A stretch of 64,000 nt of DNA, from contig DKID01000002.1 of the NCBI GenBank assembly GCA_002454045.1, positions 1 through 64,000 of the forward strand, read 5' to 3'. Position numbers and translations under genes: made by a program. Below the pieces are notes generated by a model, which was not told where the DNA came from, did no database searches, and was given only the letters and a program-made list of their open reading frames with translations. The stretch is from Nitrospina sp. UBA6727. GTDB taxonomy: Bacteria; Nitrospinota; Nitrospinia; Nitrospinales; VA-1. Below are positions 19,089-27,377 of the stretch, one piece after another (the stretch's first letter is position 1; each line of letters opens with the position of its first letter).

Positions 19089-19580
19089 TCAGCGAGGAAG
19101 AGGGGATATGGAAAAACCTGGGTGTTTATTAAACGCGCCTTTTTCTTTTTTACATTCTTCGACATCCCGGACTGCGCGAACCGAATCTTTGGTAATGTCT
19201 TCTTTGTGATTGGAGTTTGCGTGTCCGTAACGGTAATAAAAGATGGCGGCGGTAGCGTGCGGCAATTCATTTGAGGTCCACGTGGTGAAACCTCCGCCGG
19301 GCGAGAAAGCCGAACTTATAAAAATGTCCATGCGATCCATGTCGCGGATGGCATGGTTTTCATCGTAAAGACTTTCCGCTTCTTCCAAGGTCGGCATCCG
19401 CCAATCTTCATGGCCCGCAAACTTTTCGAGTCCTAATTCCAGCAAATATTCCTGCGCTCTATACCAATTGAGCCACTTGCTGGTATCCTGAAAGGAATCG
19501 GTTTGCTTCCACATCAGTTTGGTTTCAGGGTCGGTGATCGTTCCATCCCCGTTGTCGATAAATCGTTTTTGCGAATCCAA
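19089..19580 (-). CDS. DUF1566 protein, array member 7
   Basis: 163 residues, one DUF1566 (Lcl-like C-terminal) domain. It has the family start NGDGTITD (9-16) and TKLMWK, the central EDWRMPTLEEAESLYD, a GGGFTTWTS strand and a closing SVRAVRDVE. The family fold is related to C-type lectin/FGE-like proteins and its ligand is unknown. No signal peptide is visible. It is the last gene of the run 23435-19089, with 36 bases separating it from the previous member. Confidence 0.88.
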   Translation of the reverse strand: MDSQKRFIDNGDGTITDPETKLMWKQTDSFQDTSKWLNWYRAQEYLLELGLEKFAGHEDWRMPTLEEAESLYDENHAIRDMDRMDIFISSAFSPGGGFTTWTSNELPHATAAIFYYRYGHANSNHKEDITKDSVRAVRDVEECKKEKGAFNKHPGFSISPLPR

Positions 19581-19616
19581 GTTTCGTTCTCCCGTTGCGA
19601 CGCCATCGCGAATTTT

Positions 19617-20078
19617 TTAGTCCGCGCCGTCATCCCCTTCAATGTCACGAACCAATCTGGAAGCCCCGCGCGACACGCGATAAATATCATCGTAAATGAT
19701 AACTCCTTTGCGGAAATTCAGACGCACGCCTTGGATTTTATGCCGCACATCGCTGGTCCAGCACAGGAACCCGCACCCCGGCTCAAACAAATCTGGCAGG
19801 TAAATCACCTGCCCCATGTTGTCGGAGTTTTTCTGTTTCTTGTCGAAGAGGCTTTTTGCCTCGGTCGCCGTGGGAAGTCTCCAGTTGGAAAAGCCGACGA
19901 ACCGCTTACGGTTCAGACCGTCGGCAAACTCTTTGATCTGGACTTGACTCATCCACTTCCCCGCCATTTGCCAAGTATCTTTTTTTAGCCAGACCAAACG
20001 TTTCGCGCCGTCGATAATCGTGTCGCTTTCCGCTTCTATGAATCGTTGTTCTGCTTGCTTCGGTCCTGGTTCGTTCAT
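19617..20078 (-). CDS. DUF1566 protein, array member 6
   Basis: 153 residues with one DUF1566 domain. The N-terminal motif is degenerate (AESDTIIDGAKRLVWLKKDTW in place of NGDGT..LMW), but NWRLPTATEAKSLFD, GCGFLCWTS and SRLVRDIEG are clear. It lies 25 bases downstream of the two-domain member. The loss of the first motif suggests divergence after duplication. Function unknown. Confidence 0.85.
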   Translation of the reverse strand: MNEPGPKQAEQRFIEAESDTIIDGAKRLVWLKKDTWQMAGKWMSQVQIKEFADGLNRKRFVGFSNWRLPTATEAKSLFDKKQKNSDNMGQVIYLPDLFEPGCGFLCWTSDVRHKIQGVRLNFRKGVIIYDDIYRVSRGASRLVRDIEGDDGAD

Positions 20079-20103
20079 GGTATGTCGTCTTCCGTAATCA
20101 CTC

Positions 20104-20976
20104 TCAAGGGTTCCGGACTGCGCGGACGCCGTGACTGCGTAAACCTACTTGGTGCCATTTATAATCTCCATTATAAAAATGAAAACGAATGGCTAATCCT
20201 TTGTCGGACTTGTTTAACGTTTTCGTCCAGCAGGTCAAACCGCATCCCGCGGGAAAGCCCTTTGTCAAAAACACCGTGTCTCCATAATTGTCGGTGACGG
20301 GATTCGAAGCGTCGTAGATTGCCTGCGCTTCTTTTCGTGTCGGCATGCGCCAGTTGCGGTAGCCGGCGAACAGCGTCCGGTTCAGTTGCTCCACATAGTT
20401 TTTTGCTTCACTCCAACTCACCCACTTGTCTAAATCTAAATAGGAGTCCGCCGCTTTCCACATCAGGCTGGTTTTGTGATCGGTTATCGTGCCGTCTTTA
20501 TGAAGGACGATGCGAATAAAATCCGGGTCTTCGTCTTCTTGAACATTGTCCCGGACTAGGCGCACGGCGCTGGGGAAACCATCGTTTTCTTTTGCCAACC
20601 AGAATTCAAAATCGGAGCGCAGGTCATACGCCATGGCGGCCTTGGCGCCGCGCGTCTGGCTTGTCCACGTCGTGAATCCGCAGCCGGCGGTGAACACGGG
20701 GTCGACGTGGATCTCGCAACCTTCCACATCCGTGTTGCTGGCGGATGGATGAAACAGGTGTTTGACTTCGGAGGCGGAGGGGATGCGCCAGTTGCTATAA
20801 CCGGCGAATTTTTCTTCGTTCATTTTGCGCGCGAGTTCCTGACTTTCGTGCCAGGTGATCAACCGTCCTAAGGTAATCCAAGTGTCCTGCTTCATCCACA
20901 TGAGGTTGTGCTTCAGGTCGGTGACGGTGCCATCTCCGTTGTCCGCATAATGTGTTTCCAATTTGGTTTCCGTCAT
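20104..20976 (-). CDS. DUF1566 protein with two tandem domains, array member 5
   Basis: 290 residues containing two complete DUF1566 domains. The first (about 8-148) has NGDGTVTD, NWRIPSASEVKHLF and CGFTTWTS. The second (about 152-290) has HKDGTITD, NWRMPTRKEAQAIYD and GCGLTCWTK and ends RAVRNP. Both share the LMW.(K/Q).D(T/S)....... W..W.EA pattern of the single-domain members, so the gene probably arose by in-frame tandem duplication. Only four bases separate it from the upstream member, which indicates an operon. Confidence 0.88.
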   Translation of the reverse strand: MTETKLETHYADNGDGTVTDLKHNLMWMKQDTWITLGRLITWHESQELARKMNEEKFAGYSNWRIPSASEVKHLFHPSASNTDVEGCEIHVDPVFTAGCGFTTWTSQTRGAKAAMAYDLRSDFEFWLAKENDGFPSAVRLVRDNVQEDEDPDFIRIVLHKDGTITDHKTSLMWKAADSYLDLDKWVSWSEAKNYVEQLNRTLFAGYRNWRMPTRKEAQAIYDASNPVTDNYGDTVFLTKGFPAGCGLTCWTKTLNKSDKGLAIRFHFYNGDYKWHQVGLRSHGVRAVRNP

Positions 20977-20980
20977 GATC

Positions 20981-21478
20981 TTATCTTCTGGATGGGCGGG
21001 TATGGTCTCTTAAAACTTTGTCCTTTCTGCAAATACGCACCGAGCCAAAGTTATATTCTTCAACGTTGATGATCTTGCCTGCGCTGTAGTCAAACCTTGG
21101 CCTGCGGGTAGAAGTGTCCCCGGCAATCCATGCGGTTTTGAACGCGCCTTCTGGAAACACCGGGTTGAGATGAAGGATGACACCGCCCTTCCCCGGGTTC
21201 TCGCATGATTCATCGTAAAGCGACAAACTTTCCTTTTCGCTGGGCAATCGCCAGTCATCGAATCCGCCAATTTTTCTTAGGTTCTTTCTATCGGAATATT
21301 CCACCGCTTCGTGCCAGTTGAAAAACTTTCCTTTGTCCTGCCAGGAATCTTTTTTCATCCAGTACACACGGGTCTCGCTATCAAAAACAACGTCGCGGCC
21401 TTTCTCCACATACCGCGCGGGTTTCTTCTCCTGTTTGACCGGTGCCCGTTCTACTTTTCTGGGAAGATTGTCTGTCAT
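20981..21478 (-). CDS. DUF1566 protein, array member 4
   Basis: 165 residues. After a basic N-terminus (PRKVERAPVKQEKKPAR) comes one DUF1566 domain with VFDSETRVYWMKKDSW, DDWRLPSEKESLSLYD and GSVRICRKD. The aspartate-rich opening is changed (KGRDVVFDSET), and the GG.TTWTS strand reads AFKTAWIAGD, so this copy is one of the more diverged. Its translation would be coupled to the two-domain gene that follows. Confidence 0.83.
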   Translation of the reverse strand: MTDNLPRKVERAPVKQEKKPARYVEKGRDVVFDSETRVYWMKKDSWQDKGKFFNWHEAVEYSDRKNLRKIGGFDDWRLPSEKESLSLYDESCENPGKGGVILHLNPVFPEGAFKTAWIAGDTSTRRPRFDYSAGKIINVEEYNFGSVRICRKDKVLRDHTRPSRR

Positions 21479-21558
21479 CTTTTTCTGTCTCTTGAATTGC
21501 CGCGGCCGCGCGGCGGATTGAAAATCTGGAATCGGTTTCCTGCAAAACCGCGGAATCT

Positions 21559-21777
21559 TTAGTCGCCGGTATATCCTATTTCCACGCTGTCTTCATCGAC
21601 ATTAACAATGACCGGAACCATATACTGGTCGTTGGAATATTCCAGCAATCTCTTTAAACCGTCTGGGTCTTTATCGACGTTAATATAAACAAAAGACTTG
21701 TGCTGTTTTTTGAAACTGTCCAGGGCTTTCTGGGTATGAGGGCAATCGTCTTTGCCAAAAATCATATAGTGGTCCAT
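21559..21777 (-). CDS. Glutaredoxin-like UXX-star family protein, cysteine form
   Basis: 72 residues with a glutaredoxin fold: FGKDDCPHTQKALDSF with C12 in a CPHT motif, a middle strand YINVDKDPDGLKRLLEY, MVPVIV with the cis-proline, and a final VEIGYTGD. The spacing and the single active-site cysteine recall the UXX-star family, whose members often have selenocysteine at this place; here it is cysteine. It probably works in thiol-disulfide chemistry in the cytoplasm. It lies inside the DUF1566 array with a GGAG ribosome site upstream. Confidence 0.75.
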   Translation of the reverse strand: MDHYMIFGKDDCPHTQKALDSFKKQHKSFVYINVDKDPDGLKRLLEYSNDQYMVPVIVNVDEDSVEIGYTGD

Positions 21778-21818
21778 GACACTCCAATCATATTGCCTTC
21801 AACACCGGGGCGGGCGGA

Positions 21819-22421
21819 TCAACGTTCGAATGTTTTGGTATCTTTGCGCCACTCCGGTTCCCATTCATCTTGAACCACGTCACGGGTCACCCGACAATGG
21901 GAATATTCGTTGTCCTTATTCTCCCACACATCGTTACCGGTCACGAAACTGAATTTTTGTGCGTATTGCTGGTAGTCTGGTTTTTCTTCATAAGTCCATG
22001 TATTGTGACCGCCTCTCGTTTCAAACAAATCTGAGATGTGAATCTCCGCGCCGTCCTTGTCGCTGTTTGATTGGGTGAACGAAAAAAGGCTTCTGGATTC
22101 TTCGATGCCGGGCAACCTCCAATCATCGTATCCGGCAAATTTTTTGTCGTTCAACATTTCGCAATAATCGTGGGCTTCAAACCAGGTGATTCCATAACCG
22201 TACTCCTTATAAGAATCATCCTTTTTCCACATCAGTTTGGAATGAGTATCGCTGATGGTTCCATCGCCGTTGTCGACAAAAGCTGGCAGTTCTTCTTCAA
22301 CCGGAGCGACATCTTCTTCCTCGTCGCCCCATTCCTCCCCGCCAATCCATTCTGTCTCACCCTCGACAAGTTCAGGGTCTACGTCTTCGTCGAATGTGTT
22401 TGGTTTTTCATCATCAGCCAT
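21819..22421 (-). CDS. DUF1566 protein with acidic N-terminus, array member 3
   Basis: 200 residues from the ATG at 22421, chosen because GAGG lies eight bases upstream; the frame extends to 22445. The first 60 residues are very acidic (many Asp/Glu, for example GEEWGDEEEDV). The DUF1566 domain follows with NGDGTISD, SKLMWKKDDSY, DDWRLPGIEESRSLF and NTWTYEEK, ending in CRVTRDVVQ. The acidic extension is not seen in the other array members. It lies just upstream of the UXX-star gene. Confidence 0.87.
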   Translation of the reverse strand: MADDEKPNTFDEDVDPELVEGETEWIGGEEWGDEEEDVAPVEEELPAFVDNGDGTISDTHSKLMWKKDDSYKEYGYGITWFEAHDYCEMLNDKKFAGYDDWRLPGIEESRSLFSFTQSNSDKDGAEIHISDLFETRGGHNTWTYEEKPDYQQYAQKFSFVTGNDVWENKDNEYSHCRVTRDVVQDEWEPEWRKDTKTFER

Positions 22422-22452
22422 TTTGGACCTCAACTTTCCGCGCAAAAAATTA

Positions 22453-22896
22453 TCAATCCATATCCCTTACCATACGCACCGAAGTGCCGGTGGTGGATAC
22501 CGATTGGTCCACGCAAACCTCTTTCAGGTTGGGGAAATAACTTTTCCACGCATAAGAATCGTAGCGAGTTTCAGATGTCCACACGCAGGTTTCTCCGCCG
22601 GCTTGGTAATTGGAAACCCGCCGCGTTGGTTTTTTGGGTAAGTTCAAAAACACTTCCCGGTATTCATCTTGATGCCGGAATAGGGAGCGCACTTCACTTT
22701 TGGTGGGAAGCCGCCAATCGTTGAAACCTAAATAATTTTGCTCGTTGCATGCCTTCACATACGCGCTGCTTTCTTCCCAGTTGAGCCACTTCCCTAATTC
22801 TTGCCGAGAATCTTTCAGCACCCACATCACATCATTTTCCGGGTCTTCCACCGTACCATTTTCTTTTCTGACCCACTTGGTTTTTGATTCTGCCAC
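22453..22896 (-). CDS. DUF1566 protein, array member 2
   Basis: 147 residues from a GTG at 22896, preferred over the in-frame TTG at 22902 because GAGG lies seven bases upstream of the GTG. It has ENGTVEDPENDVMW, NDWRLPTKSEVRSLF, CVWTSET and a terminal SVRMVRDMD. The domain is complete. The start region TTTGGTCGTGGCA closely resembles the one proposed for the LRR gene at 57104. Confidence 0.86.
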   Translation of the reverse strand: MAESKTKWVRKENGTVEDPENDVMWVLKDSRQELGKWLNWEESSAYVKACNEQNYLGFNDWRLPTKSEVRSLFRHQDEYREVFLNLPKKPTRRVSNYQAGGETCVWTSETRYDSYAWKSYFPNLKEVCVDQSVSTTGTSVRMVRDMD

Positions 22897-22940
22897 GACC
22901 AAACCTCAAACCGTTGGTAAAATAAAAAGTCCGCGATAAG

Positions 22941-23435
22941 TTATCGCCAACCGCCTCCCTGAGTAATCATGTCTTTGACTTCGGGAATATGGCCAATCTT
23001 GATTTTCGAATTATCAAATTCCCCGCGCACCAGACGAACGCTGGAATTGAGAATATCATCGACTTCCTTGTGCCCGCCTGTACCACTGCCGAAAGAATAG
23101 CAATAAGCGGTAATCTTCCCCCGCGTATTGCTAGTCCACGTATCATACCCACAACCTCCGGTAAAGACGGGGTCGATGTGTATGATCATGTCATACTTGT
23201 CGTGCAAGGATTTGTCTTTGTCAAAAAGCGAGTGCGCCTCTCTTTTATGAGGAAGTCGCCAATCGTTGTAACCCGCAAAAGACTCCTCATTCTTTTTGTG
23301 CAAATATTTTAACGCCACTTTGTAACTAAGGAACTTCGACAGATCCACATAGGAGTCGTTTTTCATCCACATCAATTGTGTCAGCGCATCGGAAACCGTG
23401 CCATCCCCATTATCCACCAACCTGTTTTCGCACAT
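22941..23435 (-). CDS. DUF1566 protein, array member 1
   Basis: 164 residues, first gene of the array. The domain is canonical: NGDGTVSD (9-16), TQLMWMKNDSY, NDWRLPHKREAHSLFD, GCGYDTWTS and SVRLVRGE. A promoter candidate lies about 35 bases upstream and a terminator for the preceding gene lies just beyond it, so the array is probably its own transcription unit. Ligand and location are unknown; no signal peptide is seen. Confidence 0.88.
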   Translation of the reverse strand: MCENRLVDNGDGTVSDALTQLMWMKNDSYVDLSKFLSYKVALKYLHKKNEESFAGYNDWRLPHKREAHSLFDKDKSLHDKYDMIIHIDPVFTGGCGYDTWTSNTRGKITAYCYSFGSGTGGHKEVDDILNSSVRLVRGEFDNSKIKIGHIPEVKDMITQGGGWR

Positions 23436-23467
23436 AGTTTTTCTAATCCAAATTCGGTGATGCCTAT

Positions 23468-23497
23468 ATTTTATGCTTCCTGCTGGATAAAAATCAA
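23468..23497 (-). promoter_or_regulatory. Promoter candidate for the DUF1566 array
   Basis: Minus strand TTGATT (23497-23492) and TAAAAT (23473-23468) with 18-base spacing, placed upstream of the first array gene. Its -35 element overlaps the T-tract of the terminator of the preceding gene. Confidence 0.45.
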
Positions 23498-23527
23498 AAA
23501 AAACGCCGGAGGGCTAAGCCCCCCGGC
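23496..23527 (-). terminator. Intrinsic terminator after the secreted-protein gene
   Basis: Read on the minus strand, a GC-rich stem GCCGGGGGGCT...AGCCCTCCGGC with a two-base loop is followed by CGTTTTTTTT. It lies 19 bases past the stop of the 23546-24049 gene and separates it from the DUF1566 array. Confidence 0.85.
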
Positions 23528-23545
23528 ATAATCACTCAATCAAGG

Positions 23546-24049
23546 TTAGCGATTGATTTCACCCGTCGCACCACCCGAAGCATTACCTGCTTGGCTGAAG
23601 AGACCGCGCTCGGTACCTTCTGGCTGACCCATACCCGGCTCAATGTAGAGACTGGGTTTTACGTGGTCAAGATGGTAATCAATCTGATAGGTCTTCTGAG
23701 AACCCGGGTCCATCTTCCAGTCATGCATTGCTTGATCGTCCTGCTTCTGACAGTTCAACTGGATAGCGCCGGGACCTTTGTTTTTGAAGGTAGACAACGG
23801 TTGCGATGCGTGAGACAAAAATCCGCCAGGCGCCAGTGTCCGATCAAAATGTTTATTCCATGAATACCCAATCGGTCCGACATTGATGTGCACCGTTGTT
23901 TCCTTGTCTTCGCTCAAGTTGACGAGATGCCAACCCGCTCTGTGGCAGACGCTGGATTTTCCAGCAGGAATGGTGGAAACGCCGGCGCTGGCAACGGCAA
24001 CGGAAAATGCAAAAGATACCGCCAATAATGCTACTACAGTTTTTCTCAT
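23546..24049 (-). CDS. Secreted protein of unknown function
   Basis: 167 residues with a signal peptide (MRKTVVALLAVSFAFSVAVASA, cleavage near 22). The mature part has two cysteines (in SSVCHRAGWH and LNCQKQ), which could form a disulfide. It also contains a YSWNKHFDRTLAPGGF segment and a glycine/asparagine-rich tail. I recognise no family. The ribosome site (AAAGGGGGAG) is strong and the gene has its own terminator, so it may be well expressed as a single-gene unit. Confidence 0.8.
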   Translation of the reverse strand: MRKTVVALLAVSFAFSVAVASAGVSTIPAGKSSVCHRAGWHLVNLSEDKETTVHINVGPIGYSWNKHFDRTLAPGGFLSHASQPLSTFKNKGPGAIQLNCQKQDDQAMHDWKMDPGSQKTYQIDYHLDHVKPSLYIEPGMGQPEGTERGLFSQAGNASGGATGEINR

Positions 24050-24071
24050 GTTCTCCCCCTTTCGAAGCTTA

Positions 24072-24101
24072 ATTGTAAAACCCGAAAAAAACCTGCGACA
24101 A
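24072..24101 (-). promoter_or_regulatory. Promoter candidate, proximal, for the secreted protein
   Basis: Minus strand TTGTCG and TACAAT with 18-base spacing, ending 23 bases before the start codon. The -10 leaves little leader, so the distal candidate at 24224-24252 may be the real one. Confidence 0.4.
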
Positions 24102-24223
24102 CCACCAACCTCTTCGGTGATTTGCGCTCAATACTTTTGGCCCTGCGGTTCCGATGAAACTTCTCCCGCAACGAAACAACGAGCACTCCCTCAAAACCAT
24201 CAGGACTCAACCAGGGTGGCGTG

Positions 24224-24252
24224 AAAGTATCAAACCCCTCCCAAGAAGTCAA
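24224..24252 (-). promoter_or_regulatory. Promoter candidate, distal, for the secreted protein
   Basis: Minus strand TTGACT and TACTTT with 17-base spacing. It lies within the 329-base region 24050-24378 that separates this gene from the LRR gene; I see no gene in that region. Confidence 0.45.
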
Positions 24253-24378
24253 GCTATTAATGCCCGCCACAATCATTAGCGGGGAACCTCTTAAATATCA
24301 ATATCTTGCGCGAGATAAAATCCTAACACCATCCGCGTGGCCTCCTGTTTTCATAATTAGGATGAACACTTTTTGCTT

Positions 24379-24774
24379 TTAAACTCTGAACCGCAAGGAT
24401 GTCAGGCTCAATAAGTCCGTAGAATTTCTGAGCATTTTTTCGCCTTGCTCGGAAATGTCATTGACCACTAACTGTAAACTGCGAAGTTTGCCCAATTGTT
24501 TCGACGTGGCAAGATATTTTGCGCCGACGTCGGTGATGCTGTTTGAAGCTAAATTAAGATTTCTCAAGTTGACCAACACGGGTGACTGGGCGAGGGCTTT
24601 GACCCCTTCGTCTCCAATGCCGTTCTGCGAAAGATCCAGCGCGCGAACTTCTTTCAAACTTTCTTTCTGGACCAACTCTATCGCGCCCGCCTCTCGCAAG
24701 AATTGCGCTTTTAAGTTCAGCACTTGTCCATCCTTGCTCAACCGGTCTCGGATCAACTCGTCTATGTTTGGCAT
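24379..24774 (-). CDS. Leucine-rich repeat protein, small
   Basis: 131 residues built of about three to four leucine-rich repeats of the RNase-inhibitor-like type, spaced 24-28 residues (EVRALDLSQNGIGDEGVKAL, NLRNLNLASNSITDVGAKYL, KLRSLQLVVNDISEQGEKML). No signal peptide, so a cytoplasmic binding scaffold is likely. It is the last gene of the minus-strand run that starts at 28388. Two further LRR genes with the same repeat type lie at 55945-57104. Confidence 0.85.
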   Translation of the reverse strand: MPNIDELIRDRLSKDGQVLNLKAQFLREAGAIELVQKESLKEVRALDLSQNGIGDEGVKALAQSPVLVNLRNLNLASNSITDVGAKYLATSKQLGKLRSLQLVVNDISEQGEKMLRNSTDLLSLTSLRFRV

Positions 24775-24803
24775 ATTACATCTCCGACAAGAATCGCCCG
24801 GGG

Positions 24804-25643
24804 CTACCCAGCGCCTTGGATTTCCTTCGCCACAAACCCGTATTCATCGTAGATGCTGAAACCTTCCTGCAACATCTTTTTCCCATACTTGACCATCAGG
24901 TTCGCTTGCGTGTGATTTGGATCAATACCGATCGTTTTTTTTAAGTACCTCAATCCTTGCTTGATGTCCTTGACTTCGTCGCCGTAATTATCAATTTGCC
25001 GCGCCTTGTCGAACAAGTCCGATGCCCACTTGTAATAAACCGTGGCGATTTGCTGGGGCACACTCTTACTGATGTATTCCATAATTTCCTCATCCGCCTG
25101 CAAACTCGGGATGTCTTGAATCGCCGCTTCAAACTCGCGCAACGGAATCGCATAATCGTCATCGTTCACCGAGGAAATCGTATCGCCCGCCTTGTGTTGA
25201 GAATGTAGGCCCACGGAACTTCTCACCACCGTGGATTGAATCCCCGACATCAACTGGTGGTAATAAAGGTTGCCGATTCCAAAATGAATGATGGCGCTAA
25301 ACTCCCGGTTTTCATCCAGCGACAAGGCCCGTTCAAAAGCTTCCTGCGCTTCTTCCAACTGCCCCAATTCCGCCAAGGCTTCGCCCAAGTTGTAATGATG
25401 AACGCAGTTGTCCACGTCCTCCTTAATCTGGCGGCGGAATTCTTCTACTTGCGCCTCTAAATCAAACTCTTCCTCTTCGGCTTCCTCAAATTCGTCTTCC
25501 TCAAACTCCGCGGCGGAATCTTCGCGCTCCTCCACGTCAAGTTGGGGGGGAACATTTTCCGTCGGCTCCCCCGTGACCGCCTCTTCGGAATTTGATTCCT
25601 CGTTCAAAGAATCGGATGCCACTTCTTTTTCGTCTTCATTCAT
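24804..25643 (-). CDS. TPR protein with acidic N-terminus
   Basis: 279 residues from the ATG at 25643 (MNEDEKEVASD), chosen because it falls two bases after the radical SAM stop and gives a sensible start. Residues 1-75 are very acidic (Glu/Asp). TPR-like pairs follow, such as CVHHYNLGEALAELGQLEEA and REFSAIIHFGIGNLYYH, and near the C-terminus LRYLKKTIGIDPNHTQA. It is probably a protein-protein interaction scaffold. The near-contact with the upstream radical SAM gene suggests that the products act together. Confidence 0.82.
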   Translation of the reverse strand: MNEDEKEVASDSLNEESNSEEAVTGEPTENVPPQLDVEEREDSAAEFEEDEFEEAEEEEFDLEAQVEEFRRQIKEDVDNCVHHYNLGEALAELGQLEEAQEAFERALSLDENREFSAIIHFGIGNLYYHQLMSGIQSTVVRSSVGLHSQHKAGDTISSVNDDDYAIPLREFEAAIQDIPSLQADEEIMEYISKSVPQQIATVYYKWASDLFDKARQIDNYGDEVKDIKQGLRYLKKTIGIDPNHTQANLMVKYGKKMLQEGFSIYDEYGFVAKEIQGAG

Positions 25644-25645
25644 AA

Positions 25646-26665
25646 TCAAACACAGTAAGGAGGAACCCCTTCTTCCACCCATTCTCCCGCTTTACCATTG
25701 TTCATGTTTTGGTGATTTTTTGCAGTGCCCGCGATTATCTTTTTCCGCGACCTCTCAACTTGACGCATGATTTCTGCCGGCGAATTCATCAAAAGATTGC
25801 CAAACTTGGGCTGACATTTCAGGTTGCCGACATCACAGCATGGAGTTATCTCCCCGGTTTGCTGCACGGTGATAATTTCGATTGTGCCACGGGGAATGGT
25901 GCATTCCAGCAAGTTAATATCCTTGGGGAAAGGTTGAGCGTTCATGGCTCGCTCGCCATTTTTATCCACATAAAATCCCGGAATCATGTTCAGTCCAAAA
26001 GTGAAACTGTCCGCGCAACTATAATTTTCGACGCCGTCCATATGCTGCAAAAATGTGTTCTCGTCGCACTCGGGATTTTCTTTCAACAGACTCGCCAGCT
26101 TCGCGCGGTATATCTCAAGCAGGGACAGGACGGGCTGAAATTTCTTTTCCCGCCCCGCAAAAAACGCGATTAAAATTTCAATCTGCCGCGACAAGTCTGG
26201 CACTTTTTCAAAGATCATGTTGACAATCAATTCGTTTTGAAGTTCTAAAATTTTGACGAGCAGTGGTTTTTGTCGCGACTCCCAAACCGTGGGATACAAA
26301 GTGAAGTCCACGCGTCCAGATAATTTCATAATCCCAACCAATCGCTGCCAACGCTGAGATTTTTCTGAACTTATGTCCAAGTTGGTATGAATCCGTACGT
26401 TTGGCGTCAGCTTCTTGAAAATTTTTAAAACTTCAACGATGTGAGGATTTTGTGAAGGCTCTCCGCCGGTCAGATTAATTTCTCTCTTGGCCAACTCGCG
26501 GAAGATTTCCACCTGGGAAATTTTATCCGCCATGATTTGCGCCTGCTCTGGCGTCAAATGCCAGTCGCTCTTGGATATCTGGCTGAGCGGTTCGTAGACG
26601 TGACAATACTGACATTCGTCGCGAACGTAGCGATTGCAACTGGCTTCTGCAAAAATATTTATCAT
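25646..26665 (-). CDS. Radical SAM protein with CX7CX2C motif, copy A
   Basis: 339 residues. The N-terminal cluster motif is C10-x7-C18-x2-C21 (SCNRYVRDECQYC), wider than the usual CX3CX2C. The rest of a radical SAM core is recognisable: INLTGGEPSQNP for SAM binding, then VRIHTNLD. A cysteine-rich C-terminal part (TPCCDVGNLKC near 276-286 and PPYC at the end) resembles SPASM-type auxiliary cluster regions. Such proteins often modify peptides or proteins. A full-length paralogue lies at 40184. Its neighbours are DUF1566, NHL, TPR and LRR genes, and no small precursor peptide is obvious. Confidence 0.82.
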   Translation of the reverse strand: MINIFAEASCNRYVRDECQYCHVYEPLSQISKSDWHLTPEQAQIMADKISQVEIFRELAKREINLTGGEPSQNPHIVEVLKIFKKLTPNVRIHTNLDISSEKSQRWQRLVGIMKLSGRVDFTLYPTVWESRQKPLLVKILELQNELIVNMIFEKVPDLSRQIEILIAFFAGREKKFQPVLSLLEIYRAKLASLLKENPECDENTFLQHMDGVENYSCADSFTFGLNMIPGFYVDKNGERAMNAQPFPKDINLLECTIPRGTIEIITVQQTGEITPCCDVGNLKCQPKFGNLLMNSPAEIMRQVERSRKKIIAGTAKNHQNMNNGKAGEWVEEGVPPYCV

Positions 26666-26705
26666 GACTTCACCGCGAACTCATCGTGCGTTTAGTCAGA
26701 CGATT

Positions 26706-27335
26706 TTAATCCGTATCCAAAATAGTTCGAACCGGCCTGATGGTGGACAATGACAGGCTCGGTCCGCCTTTCGTGCTGGGGTAACTTTTGCCGCCGATGT
26801 AGTTAAACCCCCAAGCATACTCATCCTTATAAAGTTCGCTGGACCAAAAACAACAATTAGAATAACCGAAGATGGGATCGAGGTGAAGCACATTTTCGGT
26901 CCAATAATATTTCCACGGAACGTCTTTGTCTTCCTCATAAAGTGACTTCAGTTCCTTGCGTGTCGGCAAGCGCCAGTTCGAATAACTGGCGTAAGCATCC
27001 GCGTTGAATTTTTCCATGAAGGTTTGCGCGTCTTCCCAGTTGACCCAAATCTTTTTTTCCTGATAGAAATCAATTTTCTTCCACATCAACCCTTCTTGCA
27101 AGTCCGTAACGGTTCCGTCATGATTATCCTGAAACCTCGGATCGTTTGAAGGTTCCAGTTCCGGCTTTTCCGCGGTGAGCGAAAGAATCTGGCCGCCAAA
27201 AATCTCGTCGGTGCTACCGTCACCGGGGTCGGCCAGCACGGTATTCGTTGCACACACCGCCAACATAAAAAAAGCAATCTGCAGGGATTGAATAATCGGG
27301 GCGGAAAGTCGCGTCGTATTTTTCGCGGTCATCAA
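26706..27335 (-). CDS. Exported DUF1566 protein
   Basis: 209 residues with an N-terminal hydrophobic segment and cleavage-like site (FFMLAVCATNTVLADPG, to about residue 36), so it is exported, unlike the cytoplasmic-looking array members. One DUF1566 domain follows (about 68-209) with NHDGTVTD, EGLMWKKIDFY, NWRLPTRKELKSLY and CCFWSSE. It sits between the NHL gene and the radical SAM gene, all on the minus strand with gaps near 40 bases. Confidence 0.87.
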   Translation of the reverse strand: MMTAKNTTRLSAPIIQSLQIAFFMLAVCATNTVLADPGDGSTDEIFGGQILSLTAEKPELEPSNDPRFQDNHDGTVTDLQEGLMWKKIDFYQEKKIWVNWEDAQTFMEKFNADAYASYSNWRLPTRKELKSLYEEDKDVPWKYYWTENVLHLDPIFGYSNCCFWSSELYKDEYAWGFNYIGGKSYPSTKGGPSLSLSTIRPVRTILDTD

Positions 27336-27377
27336 AAGTTTCCTGAAAGTTTGGTTTATGGAACTGCTAAAAAATGT

